Shown piece after piece: positions 36,846-48,311 of a stretch of 64,000 bases of DNA; within the stretch, counting starts at the first letter, position 1, and each line of letters begins with the position of its first letter. The notes under the pieces were generated by a model. That model was given only the letters and a program-made list of their open reading frames with translations, was not told where the DNA came from and did no database searches. The stretch is from Arthrobacter koreensis (lineage in GTDB: Bacteria; Actinomycetota; Actinomycetes; Actinomycetales; Micrococcaceae). The stretch lies in assembly GCF_009193255.1 (NCBI RefSeq), contig NZ_WACG01000001.1:62001-126000 (forward strand), given 5' to 3'. The translations under genes were made by a program, and so were the position numbers.

Positions 36846-38764
36846 CAGCCGGTCCGCCGATCGCCCTGCCCGGTTCCGTCCTGGATATCCGCCAGTCGCA
36901 GTGCTGCCGTATCAGGAAGCGGGAAGAGCGCAGTGGCCGCTCCCCCGGCAGTCTCCGCGGCGGCCGCCGGTCCGAAGCCGCACCGCCGCAGCCAGTCCTC
37001 GGCGTCGAGTTCCTCCGGGTCCAGGACATCCACGGATGCATGGGAGATCTTCGGGTGAAGCGGCCGGGAATCGTCCTCGCCGGTGCCCACCAGGATTTCG
37101 TGGAGCTTTTCGCCTTTCCGGAGTCCGGTAAAGACAATGTCTATGTCCTTCCCGGACATGGCGATCATGCGTCGCGCAACATCCAGGATCTTGACCGGCT
37201 CGCCCATGTCCAGGATGAGCACCTCTCCCCCGCGCCCGATTGCGCCGGCCTGGATCACCAGCTGGCACGCCTCGGGGATGGTCATGAAGAACCGCGTCAC
37301 CTCGGGGTCCGTCACCGTCACCGGTCCGCCCTGGCGGATCTGTTCGGTGAACAGCGGCAGCATGGATCCCCGGCTGCCAATGACGTTTCCGAACCGGACC
37401 GAAACAAAACGCCGTCCGCTGCGCCCAGCCATCCATGCGGTGAGCTTCTCCGCCACGCGCTTTGAATGTCCCAGCACTGTGGTTGGGTTAGCTGCCTTGT
37501 CCGTTGAAATGTTGACGAAGTGGCTGACGCCGGCCTTCTGCGCCGAGCGCAGGACGTTCGCCGTGCCAAGCACGTTGGTCTTCCATGCTTCCAGCGGGTA
37601 CTGCTCCAGCAGTGAAACATGCTTGAGCGCGGCAGCATGGAAAACTACGTCGGGGCGGCGCTGGGCAAAAACCTCGTCCAGTGCCCGCGCGTCCCGGATG
37701 TCCGCGAGGACCGTGTCCCGGCCGTTGAGCAGGCCCTGGCCGGTTATGGACAGCTGGGTGAGCTGGAGCCCGGTTTCGTCACGGTCCACCATGATCAGCT
37801 CGCTCGGCTCGAAAGCCGTGATCTGGCGGCACAGCTCCGAACCGATGGATCCGCCGGCACCGGTGACCAGGACCTTCTTTCCCTTGAGGTAGCCGGCCAC
37901 TTCATCCACGTGGATGTCCACGGGCCGACGGCCAATGAGGTCCTCGACGGCGACTTCCCGGAAATCGGTCAGGCCGGCGCCTGTGCCCTTTGCCAGCATG
38001 TCCCGGAGCGGGGGAAGCACCATCACCCGGAGGTTCAGGCCTTCTGCCTGGTCCGTGACCTGGCGCACCTGGGACGCGTCTGCGTCACCGATCGCGATGA
38101 TGAGCACTGTGGCACGGGTCCGCTGTGCTGCCTCGCGCAGGTCGGTGAGCCTCCCCACCACGGGAACGGTGCCAAGCCTCAGGTGTTTCTTGGCCGGATC
38201 GTCGTCGATCAGGCCTACGGGGTAATACGGGGATTCCGGATCGTTCATCATCCGTGTGACAAGTGAGTTGCCCAGGAAGCCCGCGCCGTAGATCAGGGCC
38301 CGGTGTGCTTCCTCGCCGGGACGCGCCTTGCTTTCAACGTACATCCGCTTCATATAGCGGATGGCAGCCATGAACAGGCAGGCGAACGGGAACGCCAGGA
38401 CGCCGGTGCTGCGGGGAATGTCTAGCGCGAGGCCAAAGAGCGCACTCACGAGGACCAGGATTGCCGAGACCACGATCGTAACCACGGCCAGCAGGCGCAT
38501 CTCATGGAAGCTGCCGAAGCTGTACCGCCCGCGGTACAGGGCGAACGAGTACCCCACCACGAGCTGGGTCACCACGGCCACGCCGCAGAATGCGGCCAGG
38601 CCGGACACGTTGATCTCGTCCACGGACAGCTCGTAACGCAGGATCAGAGCCAGGACAATGGCCACCACCCAGGCCAGTGAGTCCAGCACATATTGAGACC
38701 AGAGCCAGAGCGCCGGCTTCTCGTCCCTGGCCGGGGTGGTTCTGTCCCTGCTTGAATCGTTCAT
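36845..38764 (-). CDS. CapD/WbpM-like nucleotide-sugar dehydratase, membrane-anchored
   Basis: Large membrane-bound UDP-sugar 4,6-dehydratase, 639 residues. Four N-terminal helices (about 20-130) are followed by a CoA-binding-like Rossmann domain (near 150-265). The catalytic SDR domain has GxxGxxG as VTGAGGSIGSELC. The usual Tyr of YxxxK is replaced by Met (WMAGRSG region; LGHSKRVAEKL supplies the Lys). This Met-type site is known for the CapD/FlaA1/WbpM class. The start at 38764 has GAGGA upstream. It belongs to the envelope glycan module. Confidence 0.87.
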   Translation of the reverse strand: MNDSSRDRTTPARDEKPALWLWSQYVLDSLAWVVAIVLALILRYELSVDEINVSGLAAFCGVAVVTQLVVGYSFALYRGRYSFGSFHEMRLLAVVTIVVSAILVLVSALFGLALDIPRSTGVLAFPFACLFMAAIRYMKRMYVESKARPGEEAHRALIYGAGFLGNSLVTRMMNDPESPYYPVGLIDDDPAKKHLRLGTVPVVGRLTDLREAAQRTRATVLIIAIGDADASQVRQVTDQAEGLNLRVMVLPPLRDMLAKGTGAGLTDFREVAVEDLIGRRPVDIHVDEVAGYLKGKKVLVTGAGGSIGSELCRQITAFEPSELIMVDRDETGLQLTQLSITGQGLLNGRDTVLADIRDARALDEVFAQRRPDVVFHAAALKHVSLLEQYPLEAWKTNVLGTANVLRSAQKAGVSHFVNISTDKAANPTTVLGHSKRVAEKLTAWMAGRSGRRFVSVRFGNVIGSRGSMLPLFTEQIRQGGPVTVTDPEVTRFFMTIPEACQLVIQAGAIGRGGEVLILDMGEPVKILDVARRMIAMSGKDIDIVFTGLRKGEKLHEILVGTGEDDSRPLHPKISHASVDVLDPEELDAEDWLRRCGFGPAAAAETAGGAATALFPLPDTAALRLADIQDGTGQGDRRTG

Positions 38765-38858
38765 AGTCCTCAGCGGGCCTGCGCCCGGTTCGTGTCTAGG
38801 TTGTAAGCGGTCCTGCCATGCCGCAGGCACGGCAGGGCGTCCAATCCGGTGTAATAGA

Positions 38859-38873
38859 CTGAATTCTATTCAG
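38859..38873. promoter_or_regulatory. Palindrome in the divergent capD-like/GT2 promoter region
   Basis: CTGAAT-TCT-ATTCAG is a perfect 6-bp inverted repeat in an AT-rich stretch of the 179-bp gap between divergent genes; TAATAGACT just before it may be a -10. This is a possible operator for the glycan genes. Confidence 0.35.
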
Positions 38874-38943
38874 CATACTAACTGCACCCCCTTGAACGTC
38901 CGGCACCGCCGGGGTATCGGGGCGGAGCCGTGAAAGGAACGTC

Positions 38944-39843
38944 TTGCCGGAATCAGTGGCCGTTGCAGCGGTGACATTCGACCGCCCCGATGACGTCAAG
39001 ACCCTCCTCGGGGCCCTGGCCGCGCAGTCGGCCGGCGTCTCTACGGTGGCCTTGGTGGACTCCGGCACGAGCCCGGTCAAGGACATCGCCGAGTCTTCAG
39101 CCGCGAACGTGAACTACGTCCGTTCGGAGACGAACCTGGGCGGCGCGGGCGGCTTCTCCCTGGCGATCCTCACCGCAATGGCTTCCGGCGCCGATTGGAT
39201 CTGGATCATGGATGACGATGCGCATCCGGAAGACCCGGGCTGCCTGCAGGCACTGCTCGACGGCGCCAATGAACGCGGGCTGGATGTCATCCTTCCGCTC
39301 GTGGTTGCCCCCGGCAAACCCGACACCCTCTCCTTCCACTTCCGGGTTGACGGCCGCCTCACCCATGACCGGGCAGAGGTCGCCAAGGCCGGGTTCATTC
39401 CCGGGGTGGGCCACTTCTTCAACGGCGCGCTGATCCGCCGCGACGTCTTCTTCCGCGTTGGCCTGCCGGACCTCAGGCTCTTCATCCGCGGCGACGAGAC
39501 GGACTTCATGATCCGGCTCCGCAAGGCAGGCATTCCCTTCGGCACCCTGACCTCGGTGGCACTGAGCCACCCGGCCGCATGGTCCGAGGTCCAGGAAATC
39601 CTCGGCGGGCGCCTGCACGTCCTGGTCCCTGACACTGAGTTCAAGCGCTTCTTCTTCTACCGCAACCGCGGACACCTGACGCGCAGGTACCGACGGGTCC
39701 GTTCCCTCGCGGCGGACGCTGCCGGCTACCCCATCCACTTCGCACGTACCCGTGACCTGCGCGGGTTCAGGTCCTGGCTGCGTGCCTACGCCGGCGGATT
39801 CCGCGGCAAAACCTTCGGGCCGCCGTCGGACCAGGGCTTTTAG
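38944..39843 (+). CDS. Glycosyltransferase family 2 (GlfT1/rhamnosyltransferase-like)
   Basis: A GT-A fold glycosyltransferase of 299 residues. It has VTFDRPDDVKTLLGAL, the NLGGAGGF nucleotide-sugar block and an extended metal-binding WIWIMDDDAHPEDP. Such WxMDDD enzymes include galactofuranosyl- and rhamnosyl-transferases of actinobacterial envelopes. No transmembrane helix is seen. The TTG start at 38944 has AAAGGA 5 nt upstream. A second GT2 begins 1 nt after its stop. Acceptor and donor are unknown. Confidence 0.85.
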   Translation: MPESVAVAAVTFDRPDDVKTLLGALAAQSAGVSTVALVDSGTSPVKDIAESSAANVNYVRSETNLGGAGGFSLAILTAMASGADWIWIMDDDAHPEDPGCLQALLDGANERGLDVILPLVVAPGKPDTLSFHFRVDGRLTHDRAEVAKAGFIPGVGHFFNGALIRRDVFFRVGLPDLRLFIRGDETDFMIRLRKAGIPFGTLTSVALSHPAAWSEVQEILGGRLHVLVPDTEFKRFFFYRNRGHLTRRYRRVRSLAADAAGYPIHFARTRDLRGFRSWLRAYAGGFRGKTFGPPSDQGF

Positions 39844-39844
39844 C

Positions 39845-40852
39845 GTGTCAGCAACGGCAGCGGGAATCGACGGCCTGGCACTGGTAGTCGTGACCTTCAA
39901 CAGGTCCGGCTACCTGCGCGGCCTGCTTGAATCCGTGGCAGGACTGGATCCCGCACCGGAGCGCGTGGTGGTGGTGGACAACGCCAGCACCGATGACACC
40001 GCTGCGTACCTCGACTCCGCCGCGGCTGGGTCCCCGGTGCCGCTGACAGTGGTCACCCTCACGGAGAACACCGGCGGTTCCGGCGGATTCTCTGCCGGAA
40101 TCCAGGCTGCGCTCGAACTGGGTGCGCAATGGCTGTGGCTGATGGACGACGACGTCGAGGCCCTCCCGGGTGCCGTGGCCGCACTGGGAAAGTGGACAGG
40201 AACCTACGACTGCATTCACGGCAGGCGCTATGACGAAGCCGGGAACCCGTTCTTCTGGCAGCACCGGTTCATACCGCTGCTGGGCGTGCACGTGCCCGTC
40301 CGAGGCAACGTTTTCCGGGACAGCGCCGCATTCGAGACCAATGTGGGCTGCTTCGAGGGCATGCTCATCAGTGCCGGGGCAGTGCGCGCAATCGGGCTTC
40401 CGGATCCGCGGTACTTCATCAACGGTGACGACGAGATCTACGGCTGGCTGGCTTCCCTGAACCACAAGGTCGCCTACGTTGACGACTTCGTGCTGCGCAA
40501 GGTACGCCCGCAGAAGCAGATTGACCTGGGCATCCGGCACCTCAATGATTCGAGCGACCTGAGCCGCTTCTGTGCCATGCGCAACCGCGGACACACTGCC
40601 GGCTACCTTCGCAGCCACGGCCGCTTCAACCGGGCCGGGTTCGCGGCCGGCACCCTCCTCACGGCAGCAAAGGAACTCCTGCGGCTCGCAGCCGTTGAGC
40701 ACCGGTTCAGCGGAGCCGGTGCCCTGTGGCGGGGATGGCGGGAATCGCGGGCCATCCTCAGGGATGCCGCCTGGCAGCCCATGCCGCCACTGTCCGGGCC
40801 TTCGGGCCCAGCAGTTCCACGAGACCCCGAAACCGGCAGGATGGTCCTTTGA
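39845..40852 (+). CDS. Glycosyltransferase family 2 (second copy)
   Basis: GT2 enzyme of 335 residues, related in plan to the preceding gene: VVVTFNRSGYLRGLLESV, NTGGSGGFSAGI and WLWLMDDDVEALPGA. A conserved INGDDEIYGWL would be the acceptor-site Asp block. The GTG at 39845 is the start; the longer frame from 39752 runs back into the first GT2. It overlaps the epimerase gene by 4 bp. The pair may add successive sugars to one polymer, as GlfT1/GlfT2 do in galactan synthesis; that is inference. Confidence 0.87.
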   Translation: MSATAAGIDGLALVVVTFNRSGYLRGLLESVAGLDPAPERVVVVDNASTDDTAAYLDSAAAGSPVPLTVVTLTENTGGSGGFSAGIQAALELGAQWLWLMDDDVEALPGAVAALGKWTGTYDCIHGRRYDEAGNPFFWQHRFIPLLGVHVPVRGNVFRDSAAFETNVGCFEGMLISAGAVRAIGLPDPRYFINGDDEIYGWLASLNHKVAYVDDFVLRKVRPQKQIDLGIRHLNDSSDLSRFCAMRNRGHTAGYLRSHGRFNRAGFAAGTLLTAAKELLRLAAVEHRFSGAGALWRGWRESRAILRDAAWQPMPPLSGPSGPAVPRDPETGRMVL

Positions 40853-41814
40853 GCAGCAGTACACCCGCAGGGCAGGAACCCGTCTGGGCTGTCCTCGGCG
40901 CCAGCGGCTTCATCGGCAGTTCGCTCGAAGCAGTCCTCACCAGCGCCGGCATCACGGTGCGTTTCGTGAAGGCTCCCCGACTCACGTCCCGGACCTTCGA
41001 GGTGTCGGGTATCCTCGCCGAGGCGGCCGCACTCCGGGACATCCGGCAGGACCTCGCCGGCGCACTTTCGGGAGCGGACGTCGTGATCAACGCGGCAGGC
41101 CTGGCCACACCCACCGGAGCCGACTCTCCCGAGCTGCGCGGCGCCAACGCACTGCTGCCCGTAGTCATCGCCGATGCCGCGGACGATGCCGGCGCCCGGC
41201 GCTTTATCCACCTCAGCAGTGCCGCCGTCCAGGGACACCGGCCGCTGCTGGATGAAAGCACGCAGGTGGAGCCGTTCTCCGCCTACTCCCGGTCCAAGGC
41301 ACTCGGCGAGGCCGCACTGGGAGCACGGGTACCGGGAAGGTGCCCGGTAACCAGCCTCCGCGCCACGTCTGTGCAGGGTGCGTCGCGCCAAACCACGGCG
41401 TCCCTTGTCCGGGTGGCCTCCACCCCGCTCTCCTCCGTTGCCGGCCGGGGGAAGTCTCCCAGTCCGGTGAGCTCCGTGGACGCACTGTGCAGTTTCGTGC
41501 TGGCGGCGGGCCGGCATTCCGGCACCGTGCCGCCGGTCATCCTGCAGCCCTGGGAGGGTGCCACCGTGGCCTCCGTGCTCAGCGCCGCCGGCGGACGCAG
41601 TCCCCTGCACCTGCCGGTATGGCTGTGCCGCACGGCACTGCGGACCGGCTACCTGGTATCGGGACTGTTCGGTGAGCGCCTGCACGGAACACTGCGCCGG
41701 GTGGAAATGATGTGGTTCGGCCAGCGGCAGGCACCGGGCTGGGCCGAGGCAACCGGAAACGTACCGGAGCCGCGCGTCCACCAGGTCCTTGAGGCTGCTC
41801 GCAAACTCTCTTAA
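40849..41814 (+). CDS. NAD-dependent epimerase/dehydratase family protein
   Basis: Extended-SDR enzyme of 321 residues. It has the N-terminal Rossmann GASGFIGS, an INAAGLA stretch, and the catalytic YSRSKALGE with its preceding Ser (HLSSAAVQG). It would modify a nucleotide sugar for the two glycosyltransferases upstream, with which it overlaps by 4 bp (TTGA). The TTG start is supported by the continuous fold from WAVLGASGF. The precise sugar is not known. Confidence 0.85.
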   Translation: MSSSTPAGQEPVWAVLGASGFIGSSLEAVLTSAGITVRFVKAPRLTSRTFEVSGILAEAAALRDIRQDLAGALSGADVVINAAGLATPTGADSPELRGANALLPVVIADAADDAGARRFIHLSSAAVQGHRPLLDESTQVEPFSAYSRSKALGEAALGARVPGRCPVTSLRATSVQGASRQTTASLVRVASTPLSSVAGRGKSPSPVSSVDALCSFVLAAGRHSGTVPPVILQPWEGATVASVLSAAGGRSPLHLPVWLCRTALRTGYLVSGLFGERLHGTLRRVEMMWFGQRQAPGWAEATGNVPEPRVHQVLEAARKLS

Positions 41815-41818
41815 AAGA

Positions 41819-41864
41819 AGCAGCCTCCGGACCGCTGCCGTGAAGCTGCGGTCCGGAGGCTGCT
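41819..41864. terminator. Bidirectional terminator hairpin
   Basis: Perfect 17-bp arms AGCAGCCTCCGGACCGC (41819-41835) and complement (41848-41864) with a 12-nt loop lie between the convergent epimerase and tsaC genes. Confidence 0.75.
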
Positions 41865-41896
41865 GCGGACGGGTATCCGGGATTCCCGCGGACGGC

Positions 41897-42634
41897 CTAG
41901 GACTCCGGAGACGCCGGCGCCTCGCTGCCGGCATCGGCCGGAACGCCCGGCTCGGCGTTCTGCGCGGCCGGCTCTTCGCCCAGCCCCAGCACGGACGGCA
42001 CTACGGCCCGGAGCTCGTCCAGGCTGACAGCGCCGTCGCGCACTACGCGCAGCACGGGACCGGTGGCGTCAACGATCGTCGACGGAATTCCCTCGCTGCC
42101 TTCAGCGGGACGCGGCCCTGCTTCCAGGTAGACTTCCACGGATTCGGCCAGCTGGGCCTGTGCCTCGGCCGCGGTCTGCGCCGCGGGCTGACCCGTGCGG
42201 TTGGCAGACGAGACAGCCATGGGGCCGGTCAGCGCCAGGAGATCCAGCGCAATTTCGTCGTCGGGCATTCGCAGCGCAACCGTGCCCTTGGTGTCTCCCA
42301 GATCCCACGTCAGCGAAGGCTGGGCATGGAAAATGAGGGTCAGTCCGCCCGGCCAGAAGGCTTCGGCGAGGGCACGGGCTTCGTCCGGGACATCCACGGC
42401 CAGCCCGTCCATCGTCTGGAGCCGCGGCACTAGGACGGGTGGCGGCATGGACCGTCCACGGCCCTTCGCCGCCAGCAGCGTAGCCACCGCCTGCGGTGAG
42501 AAGGCATCGGCGCCGATTCCGTACACCGTATCGGTGGGGAGCACGATGCACTGCCGGTTGGCGATGGCCTGCTGCGCGGCAGCTAGTCCGGCACTGCGGG
42601 TATCAGTATCTGTGCAGTCAAAGCTGGTGGTCAC
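41897..42634 (-). CDS. tsaC: L-threonylcarbamoyladenylate synthase (Sua5/YwlC/TsaC)
   Basis: Makes threonylcarbamoyl-AMP for the t6A37 modification of ANN-decoding tRNAs. The 245-residue product shows the YrdC fold landmarks: CIVLPTDTVYGIGADAF, the Lys/Arg-rich KGRGRSMP, AFWPGGLTLIF, RMPDD and SSANRTGQP. A C-terminal Ala/Glu/Pro-rich tail of about 35 residues is probably disordered. It forms an operon with prfA and prmC. Confidence 0.93.
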   Translation of the reverse strand: MTTSFDCTDTDTRSAGLAAAQQAIANRQCIVLPTDTVYGIGADAFSPQAVATLLAAKGRGRSMPPPVLVPRLQTMDGLAVDVPDEARALAEAFWPGGLTLIFHAQPSLTWDLGDTKGTVALRMPDDEIALDLLALTGPMAVSSANRTGQPAAQTAAEAQAQLAESVEVYLEAGPRPAEGSEGIPSTIVDATGPVLRVVRDGAVSLDELRAVVPSVLGLGEEPAAQNAEPGVPADAGSEAPASPES

Positions 42635-42638
42635 GGGG

Positions 42639-43514
42639 CTATTCTTTCACGTCGGGAAGAGTGGTTGGGGTTGCTGACCGGACTGCCGAGGTGGCCCTGG
42701 GACGGTCATTCAGGTCATTGTGGGAAGCGACGTCCTGCCACGCCGGATCCGCTGCGAGCCGTTCGGCGATGGTGCCGGCCTGCACTTCGGCATGTTCCAT
42801 CACGAAGTAGCCGCCCGGTTTGAGCAGCCGCGCCGCAGTCCTGGCAGCGGCGTCGGGAAGCTCCATCCCGTCCTCTCCCCCACCGTAGAGGGCCATGGCC
42901 GGATCGTGTTCAGCGGCTTCCGGCTCGTTGGGAACGGCGCCGGCGGGAATGTAGGGAGGGTTGGAGGCGACGACGTCGAAGGTGCCTTCCTGCCCCGCCA
43001 GCGCTGTCCGGAGGTCACCTTCAAGCACCTGGACGCCAAGGGGTTCAAGGTTCCTGCGTGCCCAGGCGAGGGCCAGCGGACTCAGTTCCACCGCGACGAC
43101 CTGTGCGCCCGGAACCTCTGCCGCCACGGACCCGGCAATGGCGCCGGACCCGGTGCCGAGGTCTGCGACCCGGGCCGGAGCCGGCACCACGAGCGCATGG
43201 TCGATGGCCAGCTGCGCCACGGTTTCGGTTTCCGGCCGCGGCACGAAAACCCCGGGCCCCACCGCAAGTTCCAGGCGGCGGAAGTATGCCTTGCCGGTGA
43301 GGTGCTGCAGCGGAATCCGGCGGGCGCGTTCGGCAACCAGTTCTGCATAGCCTTCCGGTGCCGCGGCATCCGTGAAGGCAAGCGCCTTCACCCTGCCCAC
43401 GCTCTCGCCGAGCAGGTGCGCCGCCAGCAGCTCTGCGTCCACCCGGGGGCTTGGCACGCCGGCAGCGGCCAGTTCCGCGGCCGCGTCGCGCAGGGCCGTC
43501 TCCAGGGAGGGCAC
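42639..43514 (-). CDS. prmC: Peptide chain release factor N5-glutamine methyltransferase
   Basis: Methylates the GGQ glutamine of RF1/RF2. The 291-residue product has an N-terminal helical domain and a SAM-binding Rossmann fold: VADLGTGSGAIAGSVA. The catalytic motif IV is SNPPYIP. The GTG at 43514 begins 8 nt after the stop of prfA, which encodes a substrate. The last 20 residues (ATSAVRSATPTT...) are an unstructured extension. Confidence 0.95.
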   Translation of the reverse strand: MPSLETALRDAAAELAAAGVPSPRVDAELLAAHLLGESVGRVKALAFTDAAAPEGYAELVAERARRIPLQHLTGKAYFRRLELAVGPGVFVPRPETETVAQLAIDHALVVPAPARVADLGTGSGAIAGSVAAEVPGAQVVAVELSPLALAWARRNLEPLGVQVLEGDLRTALAGQEGTFDVVASNPPYIPAGAVPNEPEAAEHDPAMALYGGGEDGMELPDAAARTAARLLKPGGYFVMEHAEVQAGTIAERLAADPAWQDVASHNDLNDRPRATSAVRSATPTTLPDVKE

Positions 43515-43522
43515 TGCGTTGC

Positions 43523-44602
43523 CTAGGCTTCGTCGCCGATTGCGTCCAGGCGGGCCTGCTCATCCATTTCGATGGCAGCCTGGACAACGGCTTCCAGGTC
43601 ACCGTTCATGACGGTGTCCAGGTTGTAGGCCTTGTAGCCGGTGCGGTGGTCCACAATCCGGTTTTCCGGGTAGTTGTAGGTGCGGATGCGCTCGGAACGG
43701 TCCATCGTGCGGATCTGGGATTTGCGGATATCCGAGTTCGCGGCGTCGATCTTTTCCTGCTCGTGGGCCAGGATGCGGGAACGCAGCACTCGCATGGCCG
43801 CTTCACGGTTCTGCAGCTGGGACTTCTCGTTCTGCATGGCCACCACAATGCCGGTCGGCAGGTGGGTGATGCGCACGGCGGAGTCGGTGGTGTTCACGGA
43901 CTGCCCGCCCGGGCCGGAGGAACGGTAGACGTCGATCTTCAGGTCATTCTGGTTGATCTCGACTTCTTCGGGCTCATCCACTTCGGGCAGCACCAGTACG
44001 CCGGCGGCAGACGTGTGGATGCGGCCCTGGGACTCGGTGACGGGCACGCGCTGCACGCGGTGCACGCCGCCTTCATACTTCAGGCGGGCGTAGACGCCCT
44101 CGGCCGGATCGTTGGAGGAACCCTTGATGGCCATTGACACGTCCTTGAAGCCACCAAGGTCCGATTCGGTGGCGGAGATGATCTCCGTGCGCCAGCCGCG
44201 GGACTCCGCGTAGCGGGTGTACATACGCAGCAGGTCTCCGGCGAACAGGGCCGCTTCGTCGCCGCCTTCACCGCCCTTTACCTCAATGATGACATCGCGG
44301 CCGTCGTTGGGGTCACGCGGAATCAGCAGGCGGCGGAGCTTCTCCTGGGCTTCGGCCAGCTGGTCCTTGAGCACGGGCACCTCGGCGGCGAATTCCGGGT
44401 CCTCGGCTGCCATTTCCTGGGCGGCAGCGAGGTCGTCTTCCAGTCCGTGCCAGGAGTTATAGGCATCGACAATACGGCTCAGCTCGGCGTAGCGGCGTCC
44501 CAGCCGGCGTGCCAGCCCCTGGTCCGCGTGCACGGCGGGGTCGGAGAGCCGCATCTGGAGTTCGGCGTGCTCATCCAGCAGTCCCTGTATGGACTCAAAC
44601 AT
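43523..44602 (-). CDS. prfA: Peptide chain release factor 1
   Basis: Recognises UAA/UAG and triggers peptide release. It has 359 residues. The GGQ loop is [17 protein letters not shown], and the stop-codon-recognition region and domain 1 are present. The start [15 protein letters not shown] has AAGGAAT upstream. It is first of the prfA-prmC-tsaC unit. Confidence 0.97.
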   Translation of the reverse strand: MFESIQGLLDEHAELQMRLSDPAVHADQGLARRLGRRYAELSRIVDAYNSWHGLEDDLAAAQEMAAEDPEFAAEVPVLKDQLAEAQEKLRRLLIPRDPNDGRDVIIEVKGGEGGDEAALFAGDLLRMYTRYAESRGWRTEIISATESDLGGFKDVSMAIKGSSNDPAEGVYARLKYEGGVHRVQRVPVTESQGRIHTSAAGVLVLPEVDEPEEVEINQNDLKIDVYRSSGPGGQSVNTTDSAVRITHLPTGIVVAMQNEKSQLQNREAAMRVLRSRILAHEQEKIDAANSDIRKSQIRTMDRSERIRTYNYPENRIVDHRTGYKAYNLDTVMNGDLEAVVQAAIEMDEQARLDAIGDEA

Positions 44603-44744
44603 TGTTTTCCATTCCTTCTTCGCGCCGTGGGATGCGCGCCTGTGTTCGCGGATCCCGCTGCTGTCTTAGAACCATTCTCGCCCCGGGCGGCAGCTGGAAA
44701 TAATCGGCTGCCGCTTCGCTGCGGTTAACTGCCAAGCCGCCCAG

Positions 44745-44776
44745 GCCCCCGGGTCCTCCTGGAGAGGGCCGGGGGC
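44745..44776 (-). terminator. Hairpin after rho
   Basis: The stem GCCCCCGG / CCGGGGGC (44745-44752, 44769-44776) lies 21 nt after the rho stop on the minus strand, with a 16-nt loop. No clear T-run follows. Confidence 0.45.
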
Positions 44777-44797
44777 ATGAGCGGCTCGGTGGGGCAG

Positions 44798-46888
<2,091 letters not shown>

Positions 46889-47327
46889 GAAGGATCCTTC
46901 CCCCTCGTCGGGCGGTCCGGCATGGATGCCGGCCGCGTTGAATGGCCCTGGAACCGATGATCTGACATGCGGTCCAGGGTTCACCTGCTGCGGGGAATCC
47001 CGGCAACGGTGAAATCTGCTGGTGCCTTGTTTGGAGAGTCCACGGGATACGGCAGCCAGGCTGCCGGAAAACGCGTGGATCAGATAATCGTTCGACTGAC
47101 CGTTTCTTGGCAGTCTCCGGAAGGCTACACCGATGCTTGCATTTCCGCGGGTGGACTTTACCCTGCCGTCCGAATTGTTATGAAGGCTGCTTAGCTGCCA
47201 GCACGTGGGCTGGAAACTGCAGATCAGTCATTTCATCCGGTCATGAGGAGCAAGCCACGGTGGTCCACAGAACGGGACGACCTGCCGGTGGAAGCACAAA
47301 TACGGTTGCATACCGATTTTCGGGTAT
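46889..47327 (-). other. Long intergenic region, probable rho 5' leader
   Basis: This 439-bp stretch contains no convincing gene. Next to thrB it has a weak hairpin (ATACC...GGTAT near 47310-47327) that may end the Lys/Thr operon. The rest would be the upstream region and leader of rho. Rho genes are often autoregulated through a long leader, so this is the likely role. No clear promoter was identified. Confidence 0.5.
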
Positions 47328-48305
47328 TTACCGCTGGTGCAGTACCACTCTAGCACCATCTCGGTCCACGCCAAGCCGAAGCACACGCCAATTCCCGCTG
47401 CTTTCCCCGCCCAGGCGGGCAGCAAGGAACGCTTCGGCGGCATCCGCCTGTTCCGTTCCGGAAGCCAGGACCATCACGGTGGGCCCCGCCCCGGATACCA
47501 CGGCGGCAAAGCCGGCGGTGCGGAGGGACGCAATCAGTTCGGCGCTGGGCGCCATGGCCGGCGCACGGTACCCCTGGTGCAGGAAGTCCTCGGTTCCTTC
47601 GCGCAGCAGCGACGGGTCCGCGGTAAGGGCCTGCATCAGCAGCGCCGCCCGTCCGGAGTTCGCTGCCGCGTCACGGTGCGGCACCATGGCGGGCAGCAGC
47701 CCGCGCGCGCTCTCAGTCGACAGCTCCGTGGCGGGTACGGCGGCTACCGGGATGATGTCCGGATGCACGTCCGCGCGGACGGACCGGAAGACACCGTCCT
47801 CTTCCCAGGAGACCGCCAGCGCACCGGCGAGGGCGGGAGCCACGTTGTCCGGGTGTCCTTCCAGCGCCGAACAGGCATGCAGCAGTCCGGCAGCGTCCAG
47901 GCGTGCGGAAGCCGGAAGCAGTGCGTTGCCGGCGAGGACGCCGGAGACGATCGCCGACGCCGAAGAGCCGAGGCCACGGCCGTGCGGAATGACGTTCTCG
48001 CATTCGAGCTCGAACCCGCCCGCGGCGTATCCCGCGCTCCGGATCGTGTCCACTATGGTCCGGGCAACAAGGTGCGTACCATCCGTGGGCAGCACTGCTT
48101 CGCCCTCGCCGCTCACGCGCACCCGGATCCCGTCCGAGTCCGTGGTGCGCACGCGCACGGTGTCGTACAGGGTGACGGCGAGGCCCAGGGAGTCGAAGCC
48201 CGGCCCCAGGTTTGCGCTGGTTGCCGGGACCCGGACGCTGAGGTCCTGTCCCGCGGCAACCCGCGAAGCCGAAGGGGTATCCGCGTGCTGGAATTCCACC
48301 TGCAT
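47328..48305 (-). CDS. thrB: Homoserine kinase
   Basis: GHMP-family kinase that phosphorylates L-homoserine in threonine synthesis. It has 325 residues with VPATSANLGPGFDSLGLAV at the N-terminus, the ATP-binding VIPHGRGLGSSASAIV loop and the C-terminal GAGPTVMVLA block. It is last in the argS-lysA-hom-thrC-thrB run, 6 bp after thrC. Confidence 0.96.
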   Translation of the reverse strand: MQVEFQHADTPSASRVAAGQDLSVRVPATSANLGPGFDSLGLAVTLYDTVRVRTTDSDGIRVRVSGEGEAVLPTDGTHLVARTIVDTIRSAGYAAGGFELECENVIPHGRGLGSSASAIVSGVLAGNALLPASARLDAAGLLHACSALEGHPDNVAPALAGALAVSWEEDGVFRSVRADVHPDIIPVAAVPATELSTESARGLLPAMVPHRDAAANSGRAALLMQALTADPSLLREGTEDFLHQGYRAPAMAPSAELIASLRTAGFAAVVSGAGPTVMVLASGTEQADAAEAFLAARLGGESSGNWRVLRLGVDRDGARVVLHQR

Positions 48306-48311
48306 GCCCGG

